A stretch of 64,000 bases of DNA from Dactylis glomerata (Eukaryota > Streptophyta > Magnoliopsida > Poales > Poaceae): positions 744,001 through 808,000 of the forward strand of contig QXEO01000411.1 in NCBI GenBank assembly GCA_007115705.1, read 5' to 3'. The notes under the pieces were generated by a model, which made no database searches, was not told where the DNA came from, and was given only the letters and a program-made list of their open reading frames with translations. Shown in pieces: positions 8,655 through 19,980 of the stretch; position 1 is the stretch's first letter, and each line of letters opens with the position of its first letter. A program made the translations under genes and the position numbers.

Positions 8655-11600
8655 TCATGTAGTCCTCGCCGGGAACGGGCGCACGCCCTCTCTCGTCATG
8701 AACGTCCTTGTGTCGTGCTGCCTGTCGAGGCGTTCTTTGATCTTGCGGTTAGTCAACGCTATGCCACAATGCATGACCCCCCCGGTTGAGTTGACATATT
8801 CATGAAGGACTTGCGCGATCTGACTCTGGATGCGCCAGAAATCTTCCATAAGGTCTGCATCATCGATCGCTGCAAACTTTTCGGCCCATTGTCGAAGATT
8901 AGCTGGTAGCGCCCTGATCCGTGAATCCCGCACGATCCCCTTCATATGATGGAGGGCGTAGAAGGCCTCCTTCACACTGCCAGGCGGCTGCTTGACGCAT
9001 GGAAACTTTGTGTGGTGCATGAAGATATGCTTGCCATTCTTGATTCTCTCGCCACCCTTGGTGAATTTGCCCCCCTTTTTGGCGTAGAACTATAGAGCAT
9101 CATCGAGCACACTCTTGATTCGGCCATAGTTCTTCATCGGCTTCGTGTCACTCGATGAGTCGAAGTACGTCGCTTGCGACCACCTTGGGCAAATGGATAT
9201 GAGTGAGCAATATATGCCTCTACGCAGCACAATTGAAAATAAATTGTTGTAAGAGGACCAACCAAAGAATCTAAGAAAGAAGTTTTCACGGTGGTGTTCA
9301 CTTACTCGGGAAAGCAAGGCAAAAGAATGGAGTCGATGGTCGGGTTCTCCACGAAGATATTACCAAGGTACTCCTTCACCGTTGCCCGGTCCCCCTCGTT
9401 CGCCAAGGCAATGTCACGCATGAAGTAGGGGTCTACTATCATGATGCCCTTGGTCTTCTCCCTCTTCGCCTTCAACGCCATATGAAGCGTGTATAGACGG
9501 ACCAAGCTATAGTCCAGGCGGTTGGAGTGCAGCAGATTGTAGATGTCCTCGTACCGCACGAAGAATATTTCAGCGGGTGATCGATCGATGAAGCCATGGC
9601 CCTCCGGCACCTTGATTGTGTAGACCGGGTACCTGGGATTCTTTTCTTTAAGAAGGCGCTCCTCGAGATACTGGATGTTGTCGTGCAAATTCACGATCGC
9701 TCCACCCGCGCTGGCGAGCATCTCCTTTGTCAGCATTGGCTGACCCGCTATGAGCATGGGGAAATCACGGGGCTCTTCTCGCATGTCGTCCTCAGCCCGG
9801 AGTATCTTCCTCGGAGATGGCTGGCTCAAAGCCTTCTTGCTCTGGCTATGCTTCTGGCCCTTCTTCTTCTCGTCGACAAGAGCTGTGGATTTCAACTTCT
9901 CCTCGACGGGAGCAGCGGATTTTAACTGCTCGTCGACCGCCTTGTGGAGTATGGTGTGGCTAAAAACATTGGCCGGATTGGGTTGTGTGGCTGCGGCTTC
10001 TGGAGGCGTCTCCTGAGAACCGCCGCCAAACCGCAGACACTGCGTGTATGACATGGGACAACCAGCTTGTTGACCACGGGACGCTGGATATCCAAGAGGA
10101 GGCATGTAGATTCCTTTGTTGGCCCCGGTGGCAAGCAAGCCGTCAATTTCATCACCCTGATCATCGGAGCGGTTAGGTGCAGCGTCCACGTGCTCGGGTG
10201 GAGGCGACGGCGTGTGCGCGATTAGCTGCTGATGCCTCTTGGTGGCTAGCTGCCGTGTCTTTTTAGCTAGGGCAGCGGGGCGCTGTTCTTCCTTTGCAAG
10301 GCGAATCTGTGACTTTGGCCATCGCAAGGGCCAGCCGATGCAACCTCCGAGAGAGTAATGCTCTTCGGCTCCATGAGGTTGCATGGGAGGATCAATGCCG
10401 TCGCAACCCTTCAAAGGCCGCACCAGGGCGACCCTGAACATGCCAGTAGGGATGGGCATGTTGTGCATCAGGGGGTTCTTCGGTTGGCATATGGTACCCT
10501 TGCCTACATCCTTCAGCACTCCATTCACATAGTGCAGCAATGTGCAACTAGTGTCCTGCGGGAGAACATGTTGGGCATCATTATCAGATGATACTCATCA
10601 AAAAGGACGGCAGAGTATGAAGTCGAGCCTATGATTAGTTACCTTGGTAAGGGCGTCGAGCTCGGCTAAGGTGGACACGCGAGGCTGCGTCGGCAGCGAG
10701 TTCGTGTTGGGCTGCGGTGGAGGCGGCGGCTGCACGTTGGTGTCGGGCTGCGGCGGAGGCGGCGGCTGCATGTTGGTGTTGGGCTGCGGCAAAGGCAGCG
10801 GTCGCGTGTTGGTGTTGGGCACCAGCGCCGGCTGCGTGTTGTTGGTGTCGGCGGCCAGCGGGCTCAGCCCCGTGAACGGGTCTGCCGATGGGTAGGAGGG
10901 CGGGGTCACCATGTTCGGCGACACGTGTTGGGCTGAGTTGCTGCCGGACACGCTGGGCACCGGTATCGGCCCAACTCCACCAGCGGCATTCCACGCTTCT
11001 AGACCCTCCCACAGTTGAGGAGGAATGACCTCGCGCAACCTTGATTCGAACTTCTCCTCCATCTGCGCCGGCAGCAAGGCCACTTGCGCCTTGAGATCTG
11101 CAATCTCCCGCCTCTGTGCCTCCTCCACCTTGCTTCTTCTCTCCTTTCTAGTCTTTGAGTCCTCTTTGAAGTGGATGCCGACTTTCGTGCTCAGCCCAAA
11201 GCCGGAAACACGTCCAGCGGACGTCATCTTCTTGTGCTTGGGCCTCTTCTTGATAGCATTCGTCGCCCTGTTGAAAGGAGTGTCCCAAGGCTCTGATAGC
11301 CTTGGGGTGGAGCAAGCTGCCTCGGCCGCTATTTCAGCTTCCTGCAAAAGGATTCATGAACCCAATTAGAATCATCGGTTCATTATTCGTTGCAAATCAA
11401 CTTGAGATCCGCGGTAAGTTGCTTACCACGAGTTTCTCGAACTCTTGCACAACCTTGTCTATGGTTTTGAATTCCTTGGTCTTGGGGCACAATTAGTAGC
11501 GGGCCCACACAAAGTTCTGGACCTGCGGGTCCGTGAATTTGTCAAACATGTTGGGCTTGCCAAGACGAATAAGCTCGACGTCCTCCTTGTCCCACACATG

Positions 11601-12425
11601 CTGGATTCCTCTATAACCGCCACTCCCAAGACGGTGGTGACCTATGTTCTGTTCATACATCTTCTTCCCCAATGCCGATAGAGCTTTGAAGGTATCGGTC
11701 TCCAACTCCTCCTTGAAGAGAACATAGTCGTCATGTTATATAAGTGGCTCATGCTTCTTGATCTCTTTCCAGCTTTCCTTCTTGTCAATCAGCTTCTTCA
11801 CCCGGGTTCTCCACCTGGCCAAGGTCGTGCTCATCTTCGTAAGGGCCAGCTGGTTCACCTTGTTGTCCTTGAGGTTTAGGTTTTCGTACTCCGGTGGGAA
11901 CTCGTATCACTCGTGAAGCTTCTGTAGTAGGAGCTGGACAGGATGCGCATTGCCGGGATCTCGGAGGTTCCTTGTGTTGATCGTCACGATCTCCCGGACG
12001 ATGTAACCGATATGCATCCCGTATCCTGCAGCAAGGGCTTTAGGCTCCTCGGGTGCGCCGCTCCTCGACACTTTGGTGAAATCCTCGCGTTTTGTGCCGA
12101 GCGTCGGTGGGTCCCGATCCTTCCAGATGGCCTTCTTCTTCTTAGCGGCCGAGGCAGATCCACCATCCGTCTGTTCACCAGCATTGGTGGTGTCATCATC
12201 GCCGGAGTCTCCTTCTCCACCCTCGGAGTCTCTGTCTCCACCCTCGGAGTCTTCGTCGCCACCCTGATCATCTCCACCTCCGTCTCCGTCCATAACATAT
12301 ATTTCCTTCTCCTCAGCCGCCCTCTAGGATTGCATCCAAAACGGCAAGTTGGTTGCCCGGGCTTGTTCTTCGACACTCATTTGATTAGAAGGGCCAGCGC
12401 CGTCGTTGTCGTGTCCGGCCGACAT
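8655..12425 (-). pseudogene. Second CACTA gene: acidic N-terminus, coiled-coil, Pro-rich linker, Ulp1-like end
   Basis: A four-exon model fits in frame: 12425-11427, 11341-10643, 10555-9306 and 9183-8655. Each intron has GT and AG ends and each junction keeps the reading frame. Exon 1 encodes an acidic repeat region and a segment like that of CACTA accessory (Transposase_24-type) proteins. Exon 2 encodes a Lys-rich stretch, a probable coiled coil (TRKERRSKVEEAQRREIADL) and Pro/Gln/Asn repeats. Exons 3-4 resemble the C48/Ulp1 peptidase regions of grass CACTA proteins: YMPPLGYP, MIVDPYFMRD, TYFDSSSDT, FPCVKQPPGSV. The usual catalytic GSxxCGYY motif reads GSVKEAFY, so the cysteine appears lost. 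In-frame stops include a TAG near 12325, TGA 11907-11909 (probably from CGA), TAA near 11736, one at about 11493 and TAG 9090-9092. Inactive. Confidence 0.75.
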
Positions 12426-14500
12426 GTTTCCACTAAACAAAAAGAGAAAAATGTTTAGTATAAAAAACAATCGATCGAAAAATTTGGCAGCACCTCCCCT
12501 ATAAATGGCTACCTAGGAGTGCCTATTTCTCACCGAAACAGAAATGAATCAACATTTCGGGAGTAACGGGCACTCATTTTCAAGTACCTGCAACAATTCA
12601 CACACAAAAAAGCACAAAATTTGTGCCTTTCCAACACAGAATATTGACAACATGTCGACAACATACACAGAAACTGCTCACAGTGATCTGCTTGCTGCCA
12701 ATCACAGTATATCTGGCAATCACAGGATATCTTACCGAAACATACACAGAAACTGCTCATAGTGATCCAACTACATGTATTATAATGAAAATTTAGTACA
12801 AAAGGGCCCAAATGCACCTAGATTACTGAAACATACACAGAAACTACATGTATCTTATTGAAACATACACAGAAACTACAAAAGGGGCCAAACTGCTCAC
12901 AGTGATCCAACTACATGTATCTTAATTACTGAAACATACACAGAAACTGCTCACAGTAAGAACATGCTCACAGGAAAATGCTCATAGTAAGAACCTAGCA
13001 GTCACAGAAGATAAGTGCACTGATATAATTAGTTGCTATGGACAAAGAAAAAAATGCAAAGAAATGAGGACTGAAAGAAATGCGGACTGAAAGACTGAAA
13101 AATAACAAGACTGAAGAACTCAAGAACATGACTTACTAAGGAAGAAATGGACTGAATTTTATAATACTACACAAACATCAAACTAGAAAATGAAGAAATG
13201 GAAAACAGTGAATAACACCAAGATATTTAATGATGCTGCAAGCCTACCATTTGCTCTGAAATTTTCAGCATACCATGGATAGCTACAACATGTTGACAAG
13301 CAAAACTCAGCTAAAACTTAGTTTGTAATTCTGTGGGAAATTCAGTTAAAACTTGTCCCTAAATTTCTCAAAGTATAAACCTCTTAGTATCATGTATGTA
13401 CATGACCAGAGCATCATTAGGCCATTCCAATCACACTAGCACATGCATCACTGGTATAGAAGAAGAACAAAAATTATAACTAGGTTACTGAATCATGCTA
13501 CAGCAAGCAGACCTAGTTAATCAACCCTAAGAAATATTGTAGTTCTGAACTTTAAACAAAGTTCAGTTAACTGAACTCACACGCCAGAGGCACACTATAC
13601 TGTAAAAACATGCTCACAGTGTTAAACAAAGTTTAGTTAACTGAACTCACACGCTTAAGAAAAGGTTTGAGATTTGCAAATATACTGTAAAAACATAGTA
13701 TTTTTCTACTCAAAGTTATTTTGTAAAAACATGCTCACAGTGTTATTCTACTCAAATATACATGCTCACAGTAAGAACATGCTCACAGTGTTACCCTAGC
13801 AGTTAAATTAAAACATGATTGGATCATAGCAGTAAAATCATGAATGATTCTATAAATACTGTTGAAAACAAAGTTCAGTTAATAAAGTTCAGTTAACAAA
13901 GCTCAGTATACTGTATAAACATGATTGGCTCACAGCATCATTAGCCTATTTTTATTTTTGTTGAAAACAACCTCTACATGCCAAAGTTCGGTTAACAAAG
14001 TTCAGTTAACTGTTATATATACTGTATTTACAAACCTACACCATTGCCAAAGTTGCAGGCTAAAATTCATGATAAACCAAATTAACTTGGTTATATCTTC
14101 TAATTCATGCAAACTAGATAAACCAAATTCATGCAAACTAGATAAACCAAATTTATGCAAACTGGATAAACCAAATTAACTGCACACCCAGTGAAGCTGC
14201 TGTGAACTTGGTTATATCTTCTAATTCATGCAAACTAGATAAACCAAAATTCATGAATTCTGGCATAGATGAGTACTCCTATTTTTATTTTTGTTGAAAA
14301 CAACCTCTACATGTAGTTGCTATTTCAGCCTACAAATTCAGTTAACTTGTTATGCTAATTTTTCTCTTATTGCAAATTCAGTGAACTTGCTATGCTAACA
14401 AAATATTCACAACATGAGAAATCAAATGACCTTGGCTATTTCAGGACAAATGAACTCCTTTATTTTCAGAAATTTGCATATTCCATGCTGCAGCTAACTG
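12426..14500. repeat. AT-rich CACTA internal region with dispersed and tandem short repeats
   Basis: There is no coding sequence. Variants of GAAACATACACAGAAACTGC and GCTCACAGTGATCCAACTAC recur between 12650 and 13000. AACATGCTCACAGTG and AAAGTTCAGTTAACTGAACT recur between 13560 and 13900. A 24 bp unit (TTCATGCAAACTAGATAAAC plus CAAA) is tandem at 14104-14175 and appears again near 14225. A segment of about 35 bp starting CTATTTTTATTTTTGTTGAA occurs at about 13947 and 14278. It probably represents upstream or intronic DNA of the second gene. Confidence 0.6.
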
Positions 14501-14860
14501 ATAGGAAAGGGGAGAGGGCAGAGGGGAGGGGATCCATACCTCCTGGTGGCCGAGGCAGTGGCGGGAGGGGCACTTGGTGGCCGAGGCGGTGGCGGGAGGG
14601 GCTCCTGATGGTCCCTGACGAGGTGCTCCTCTCCTGGTGGTCACTGACGAGGTGCTCCTCCTCCTGGTGGTCGCGCTCCTCCTCCTGGTGGTCAGCGAGT
14701 GAGCCGAGCGCGAGGCGGCGGATCGAGCGCGAGCGAAGGCGGCAGCGCGCTAGGCGAGGCGAGCTAGGCGAGCGCGAGGCGAGCGGAGGCAGCAGCGCAG
14801 TTAGCTAGGGTTCTAAGTGAAGAAGTGTCAGAGAGAAGAGGAGGGGCGCCGGTAGGCCCC
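14500..14860 (-). promoter_or_regulatory. GC-rich segment, possible 5' region of the second CACTA gene
   Basis: A sharp switch from AT-rich to GC-rich sequence contains several direct repeats (CTCCTGGTGGTC and GGTGGCCGAGGC types, and GAGCGCGAGGC types). The plus-strand frame over it is low-complexity and not convincing as a protein. Its position upstream of the minus-strand second gene, next to CACTA subterminal-type motifs, suggests a leader or promoter. Confidence 0.35.
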
Positions 14861-14872
14861 TAAGTGTAAAAG

Positions 14873-14945
14873 CTGCGTGGCGGATCCCAGAGAGGTGCGC
14901 CACAGATAAGTTAACCGTGGCGCACCATATGGGTGGTGCGCCATA
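14873..14945. repeat. Internal cluster of CACTA subterminal motifs
   Basis: GCGTGGCGGATCC, GGTGCGCCACAGATAA, CGTGGCGCACCATAT and GGTGCGCCATAT are the same motifs as at the element ends, but they lie in the middle of the element between its two large genes. Confidence 0.7.
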
Positions 14946-15008
14946 TAATATCATGTATACTTCAAAAGCACGCGCGGTGCAGTGTGAGATAACAACACAC
15001 ACACAACG

Positions 15009-15076
15009 TAGTGGTTAGTCTATTTCATTTGAATCTGGAGGTGCCAGGTTCGAACCCTGGGCCTCCCACCTTTTTT
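15009..15076 (+). other. tRNA-derived sequence with pol III-like boxes
   Basis: TAGTGGTTAGTCT (about 15009) resembles a tRNA A box and D arm. CCAGGTTCGAACCCTGG (about 15045-15060) is a perfect T arm with a 5 bp stem and 7 nt loop containing the B box GGTTCGAACCC (15047-15057). GCCTCCCA would be the 3' acceptor strand, and a run of six T at 15071-15076 could terminate pol III. The matching 5' acceptor strand and a sound anticodon arm are missing, so this is a pseudo-tRNA or a SINE-like head rather than a functional tRNA. Confidence 0.5.
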
Positions 15077-16849
15077 GTTAGCCAAAATATATTTTACAAA
15101 GTTCGAAACTACTAAATTGTAACAAATAAAATTTGCTCATTCTAAAAATAATAATTTTTAAATAGTACTAGTCCAACATGTATATGATCATTGTTACAAA
15201 AAACCACGAATCATATATATGATCATTGTTACAAAAAATCAAAATTCATTTATATGATTGTTCCTAAAAAAATGACACATGTTGTGCGATGTTTATTCCG
15301 AACGAGCTACCGTTGTCGACTAGTCACGATCTTCTTGCCCTTCTTCGTCGCGGTTGAATAATTGAGCCCGGGAACATGGGGATTTCTTCTCGTGTACGGG
15401 CATCCTTTAGCGGGTAGGGTGGTCTTCCTTCTTCCAGCGGCATCACTAGGCATGTCGAAGTACTTGTCGAATTCCTCTTCTATCTTGGGATCGCTGTACT
15501 TGTTGAAGTCTTGCTCGGTGGCCACTCCCTTCATTCCGATGATGCTCTTTTTTCCCCTCCTAACGACAACGCGGCTAGGCCTTACCGGGTCGGTAATGAA
15601 GACGCATTGATCAACCTGGCTCGCCAGTACCCATGGCTTATTTTTTGCCTAGACGTTCGCGCTGGATTTGGCTTTGGGTATGACCATGGTGGATTAGTAC
15701 CGGCCTTCTTTTTCGACGTTCTTGGCCTATCTGACCCGAAACATTGGCATCTTCTCTCCACAGTAGTTGAGTTCCCAGATCTCCTCGATCCTCCCGAAGA
15801 ACCTTTCATTTACGGTGGATTCCTCATCTGCGTAGGACAGCATCGTGACTCCCGAGTTTTTGTGTTCGCTGCTCTGGTCCTTTTTCTCGGTGTAGAATGT
15901 GTAACCATTGATGTCGTACGCCTGATAGGTCCTCACATTCATCACGGGGCCCTGTGACAAGACGAATAAGAGTTTTTCCTCTTCCGTGGAAGGCGTGTTA
16001 CCATGATGAATCTGGAGTAGCTTTTCCTTAAACCAACGCGTAAAGCTGGAGTTGTGCTCTCTAGTTATGTCTCTCTTCGTCCTCCGTCTACCCGTATCAC
16101 TAAACTTCTTCTCAATGAAGCTTTTGTGCTCTAACACCTAAGGTGCGACCAATTCAAGGTGTTGTAGCATGACTCAGTGTGCCCTGTCAAAGTCTAGTTG
16201 TCGGGCTTTGAAGACGACGTGCATGGGGACGAAGCCATCGCGGTGACCAAACCCATGGATCCTGCCGAGGTGCCTCCTGATTGGCAGACCAATATGGACG
16301 TCCTCGTACTTGTTTTGTAGATAATTCTGACAGAACGATATGCACTCGTAGGATAGGAAGCCCTCGGCTATGGTTCCATCCGGACGCGCCCTATTGCGAA
16401 TGTCGCCTTTCAGAATGTCTTTCAGCCTTTCGAACGGCATCATGTTATGGAGGAATGGCGGCCCGAGGTGGATGACATCATCGACCACGTGGACGAGCAG
16501 ATGCACCATGATGTCATGGAACGCGGGGGGGGGAAGTAAATCTCGAGCTCGCACAGTATCATGATGATCTCACCTTGTAGCCTTTCGAGCTGCTTCATGC
16601 TGATCGACTTCCTAGAGAGGACGTCGAAAATGTTGCAGAGGCCAAACAACGTCTCACGTACGTGCTCGTCCATGATCCCTCAGAGCGCAACTAGAAGTAT
16701 CTGCGTCATCAGCAAATGGCAGTCGTGAGATTTCATCCCGGAGAACCTCTTCTTCATTTCGTCCAGGTATCATGATATCTTCCCTCTGTAACCAGTAGGA
16801 AGCTTAACTCCGAGGAGGACGCTGAAAAACTGGTGGAGCTCCGGATCAC

Positions 16850-18491
16850 TGTTGCTTGATGCGTCGTGAATGACCAGCCCGTTGGGAACCCCAAGAGGAA
16901 GGTGTGATGAGTATAGCAGCTAGTTTTCCTTCAGTTAAGAAACCAATGTATGTCAATCTTGGAGAGAAGAGACAAACGACTGAAGGTGATGCTTGCTAGC
17001 TTGCGACAGCTTCGGACAATTTATATATGGCGCCTCGTCCAAGCTTTGCTTTGCGAGCAGCAACATGGAACTTGCACACAACACAACCAAGTACTTCGTT
17101 CCCAACTTGCGATGAGGTTGTCAATCTCACCGGTTTGCTTGAAACAAAGGTTATGAGCGTATCGAGTGGAAAACAATAGAGTATGCGAGTAAAGTAAACA
17201 GTGCGAGTAAAGTAAACAGGTGATAGCAATATGATGGAAATAGGACCGGGGTCCACAGTTCACTAGTGGTGTCTCTCCATAAGATAAATAACACATGCTG
17301 GGTAAACAAATTACAGTTGGGCAATTGATAGAATAAAGATAAACGTGATATGTCAAGAAGATCACTATGAGATTTACTCTGGGCATTACAACAAAATACA
17401 TAGACCACCATCCAACTGCATCTATGACTAATAATCCACTTGTGGTGAATCAATCCGAGAACTCTACAAGTATTAAGTTGCGAACAACAGATAATTGCAT
17501 TAAGCAAAGTGTGTAATGTAAACAAAGCATATGCCCTTGAGCATATGAATGTTGTTTTCTCCCTAGTAGCAACAGCACATCTAAAACCTTAGAGGTTTCT
17601 GTCACTCCCCCAGGTTAAATAGAGGCATGAACCCACTATCGAGCATAAATACCCCCTCTTGGAGTCACTAGCAACTACTCGGCCAAGATAGCTACTAACA
17701 ACGGAGAGCATGCAAGATCATAAACAACATAGAGATAACAAAATATAATATTCAGTACAGCAACTTAATCATAAACACCAATATTCATCGGATCCCAACA
17801 AACCAAACATGTAGAATTACATAGGGGTGATCTCAATCATGTAGGACAGCTCATGAGATCTAAACATGAAGCACATGGTGGAGAAGACAACCATCTAGCT
17901 ACTGCTATGGACCCATAGTCCAAGGTAGACTACTCACTCATCGCTCCGGAGGTAAGCATGGCGATGAAGAAGACCTCCGGTGGCGATTCCCCTCTCCGGC
18001 AGGGTGCCGGGAAGAGCTTCTGGACCCTCCCGATCTTCGGGTCGACGGCAGCGACGGATCACGATGTGTTCTAGAAAAGTGTTCGGGTACTTAGGTTTTT
18101 TCCGTCGGGGGGTCTTTATAGGCGAAGGGGCGATGTCATACGAGGAGCCAGGCGCCCTCACGCCAGGGTAGCGTGGCCCAGGCCCTGGCCACGCCATCCC
18201 TATGTGTGGGGCCCTGGTGGCCCCCCTCCTAGTCTCCTTCGGATCTCTGGAAGCTTCCGGGTAAAATAAGACTTCAGGAACTTGTTTCGTCCAATTCCGA
18301 GAATATTTCCTGTGTATCACTTCTGAAACACAAAAACAGCAGAAAACAGGGAACTGGCACTGTGGCAACTCGTTAATAGGTTAGTTCTGGAAAATGCATA
18401 AAAGTGCCACGAAGTGTAACGAAACAGTAGGCAAATGGTGTAAAAACAAGCATGGAGCATAAAAAATTATAGATACGTTGGAGACGTATCA
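16850..18491 (-). mobile_element. Solo LTR inside the Tnp2 gene
   Basis: On the minus strand the 1642 bp sequence starts TGATACGTCTCCAACGTATC at 18491 and ends ...GACGCATCAAGCAACA at 16850. It is the same LTR family as the full element at 19981-27225, including the TATA box (reverse strand, 18114-18120). The flanking 5 bp are CTCAC on the right (18492-18496) and ATCAC on the left (16845-16849), a target duplication with one mismatch. No internal region is present, as expected after LTR-LTR recombination. The host reading frame resumes on both sides as Tnp2. Confidence 0.85.
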
Positions 18492-19980
18492 CTCACTAAG
18501 AGTGAAGCAGGAAGGTGGGTAGTAGTAGTCGTTTCTCTTAGCCTTTTTGCACATATGACCTTGAGTATCCGCCTGCGTCTCATCATCATCAGTGTCATCA
18601 GGGCGTCCTCCATGAAGTTCTCCGGCATGTTGACAATAGTGGCAACTAGACTCTCGCACACGTTCTTCATGATGTGCATGAGATCAAGGCTATGAGGCGT
18701 GTAGAGGTATTTTCAGTATGACAGGTCCCAGAAAACGGACCTCGCTTTCCATACACCTCGCAGTGGCTTTACCCTGGGGCGCTTCTTTCTCAGCGCGGGG
18801 CACGCTTCCCATTCTTCTAGCAAATCATTGATATCCTCTCCATTATAAATAGGTGGGGATGTTTTGAGCTCCTCACTACTATTGAACAGATCTCCGTGTT
18901 TTCTCCAAGGTTGATCAGCGGGAAGCCACTTTCAAATGCCAGGGAACACGGTTTTCGAAGAACCGGGGTCCTTCAGTAGCTGGACATGCGACATTTTATC
19001 CATGCACCTGACACATGCATTGTATCCGTGGGCCACCTGGGAAGAGACATATGCGTATCTAGGATAGTCCTGCACCGTCGTGAGCAACGCGGCTCTCAGA
19101 CCAAAATACTCTCCTTTGTAGGCGTCCCACATACATACCGGCGTCTCCCACAACGTGGCTAACTCCTCTTTCAACAGCTCGAGATACAGGTGCATTTCGA
19201 TACCCGGTTGTTTCGGCCCCTGAATAAGAATACTCATGTGTACGTATCTCTGCTTGGTGCACAGCCAGGGGGAAGGTTGTATGGCCATACAAAGACGGGC
19301 CAGGTGCTATGCGTGCTACTCTGGTTGCCGAAGGGATTGAGTCCATCTGTGCTCATACCCAGCCTAACGTTCCTGGCATCATCCCCGAAATCATCTTCCA
19401 TGTCCAACACGAGCCACTGGCTAGCGTCCGCAGGGTGTGTCAGGATCGTGCCCTTCTCCGGATCATCTCCGGGCTTCTCCCTTTCCGCGTGCCATTGCAT
19501 GAGCTTCGCTTCCTTAGGGTCTACGAAATACCGCTTCAGATGGGGGGTGATAGGAAAGTACCATACCACTTTTCGAGGAACTTTCCTGCTCCCTCTCTTG
19601 TATCGTGATTGGCCGCACACCGGGCATGTGGTTAGTTCCTTGTACTCGTCCCGATAAAGTGCGCAATCATTGATGCAGGCGTCGTACTTCATGTGCGGTA
19701 GATTGAGAGGGAACACGACTTTCTTGGCCTCCTCGGTACTCCTTGGCAATGTGTTCCCCTCGGGAAAGCTTCTCGTGCCAGTATTCCAGGTTATCGTCGA
19801 AGCTCACGTCGGTCCATTTGTGTTGCACCTTCAACTCCAAAGCTTTAAGGGTTACGTTCAGGCGTGTATCCCTAGGCCGGAACCCAGGATACAATGGAGT
19901 TTTCCTGTCTTTCTCCATTTGCTCTAGCTTGTCTTTCTCACGGGCAGCAGCTTTGGCATTGCTTGTCTCTTTGAGGAGCA

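Noticed and set aside
14104..14175. A CRISPR-like array
   Set aside because: Directly adjoining 24 bp units without spacers in a plant transposon.
14392..14808. A 138-residue ORF rich in Arg, Gly and Ser
   Set aside because: It arises from GC-rich direct repeats in the CACTA element and lies opposite to the element's genes.
15009..15076. A functional tRNA gene
   Set aside because: The T arm is perfect, but the 5' acceptor strand does not pair and the anticodon arm is unclear.
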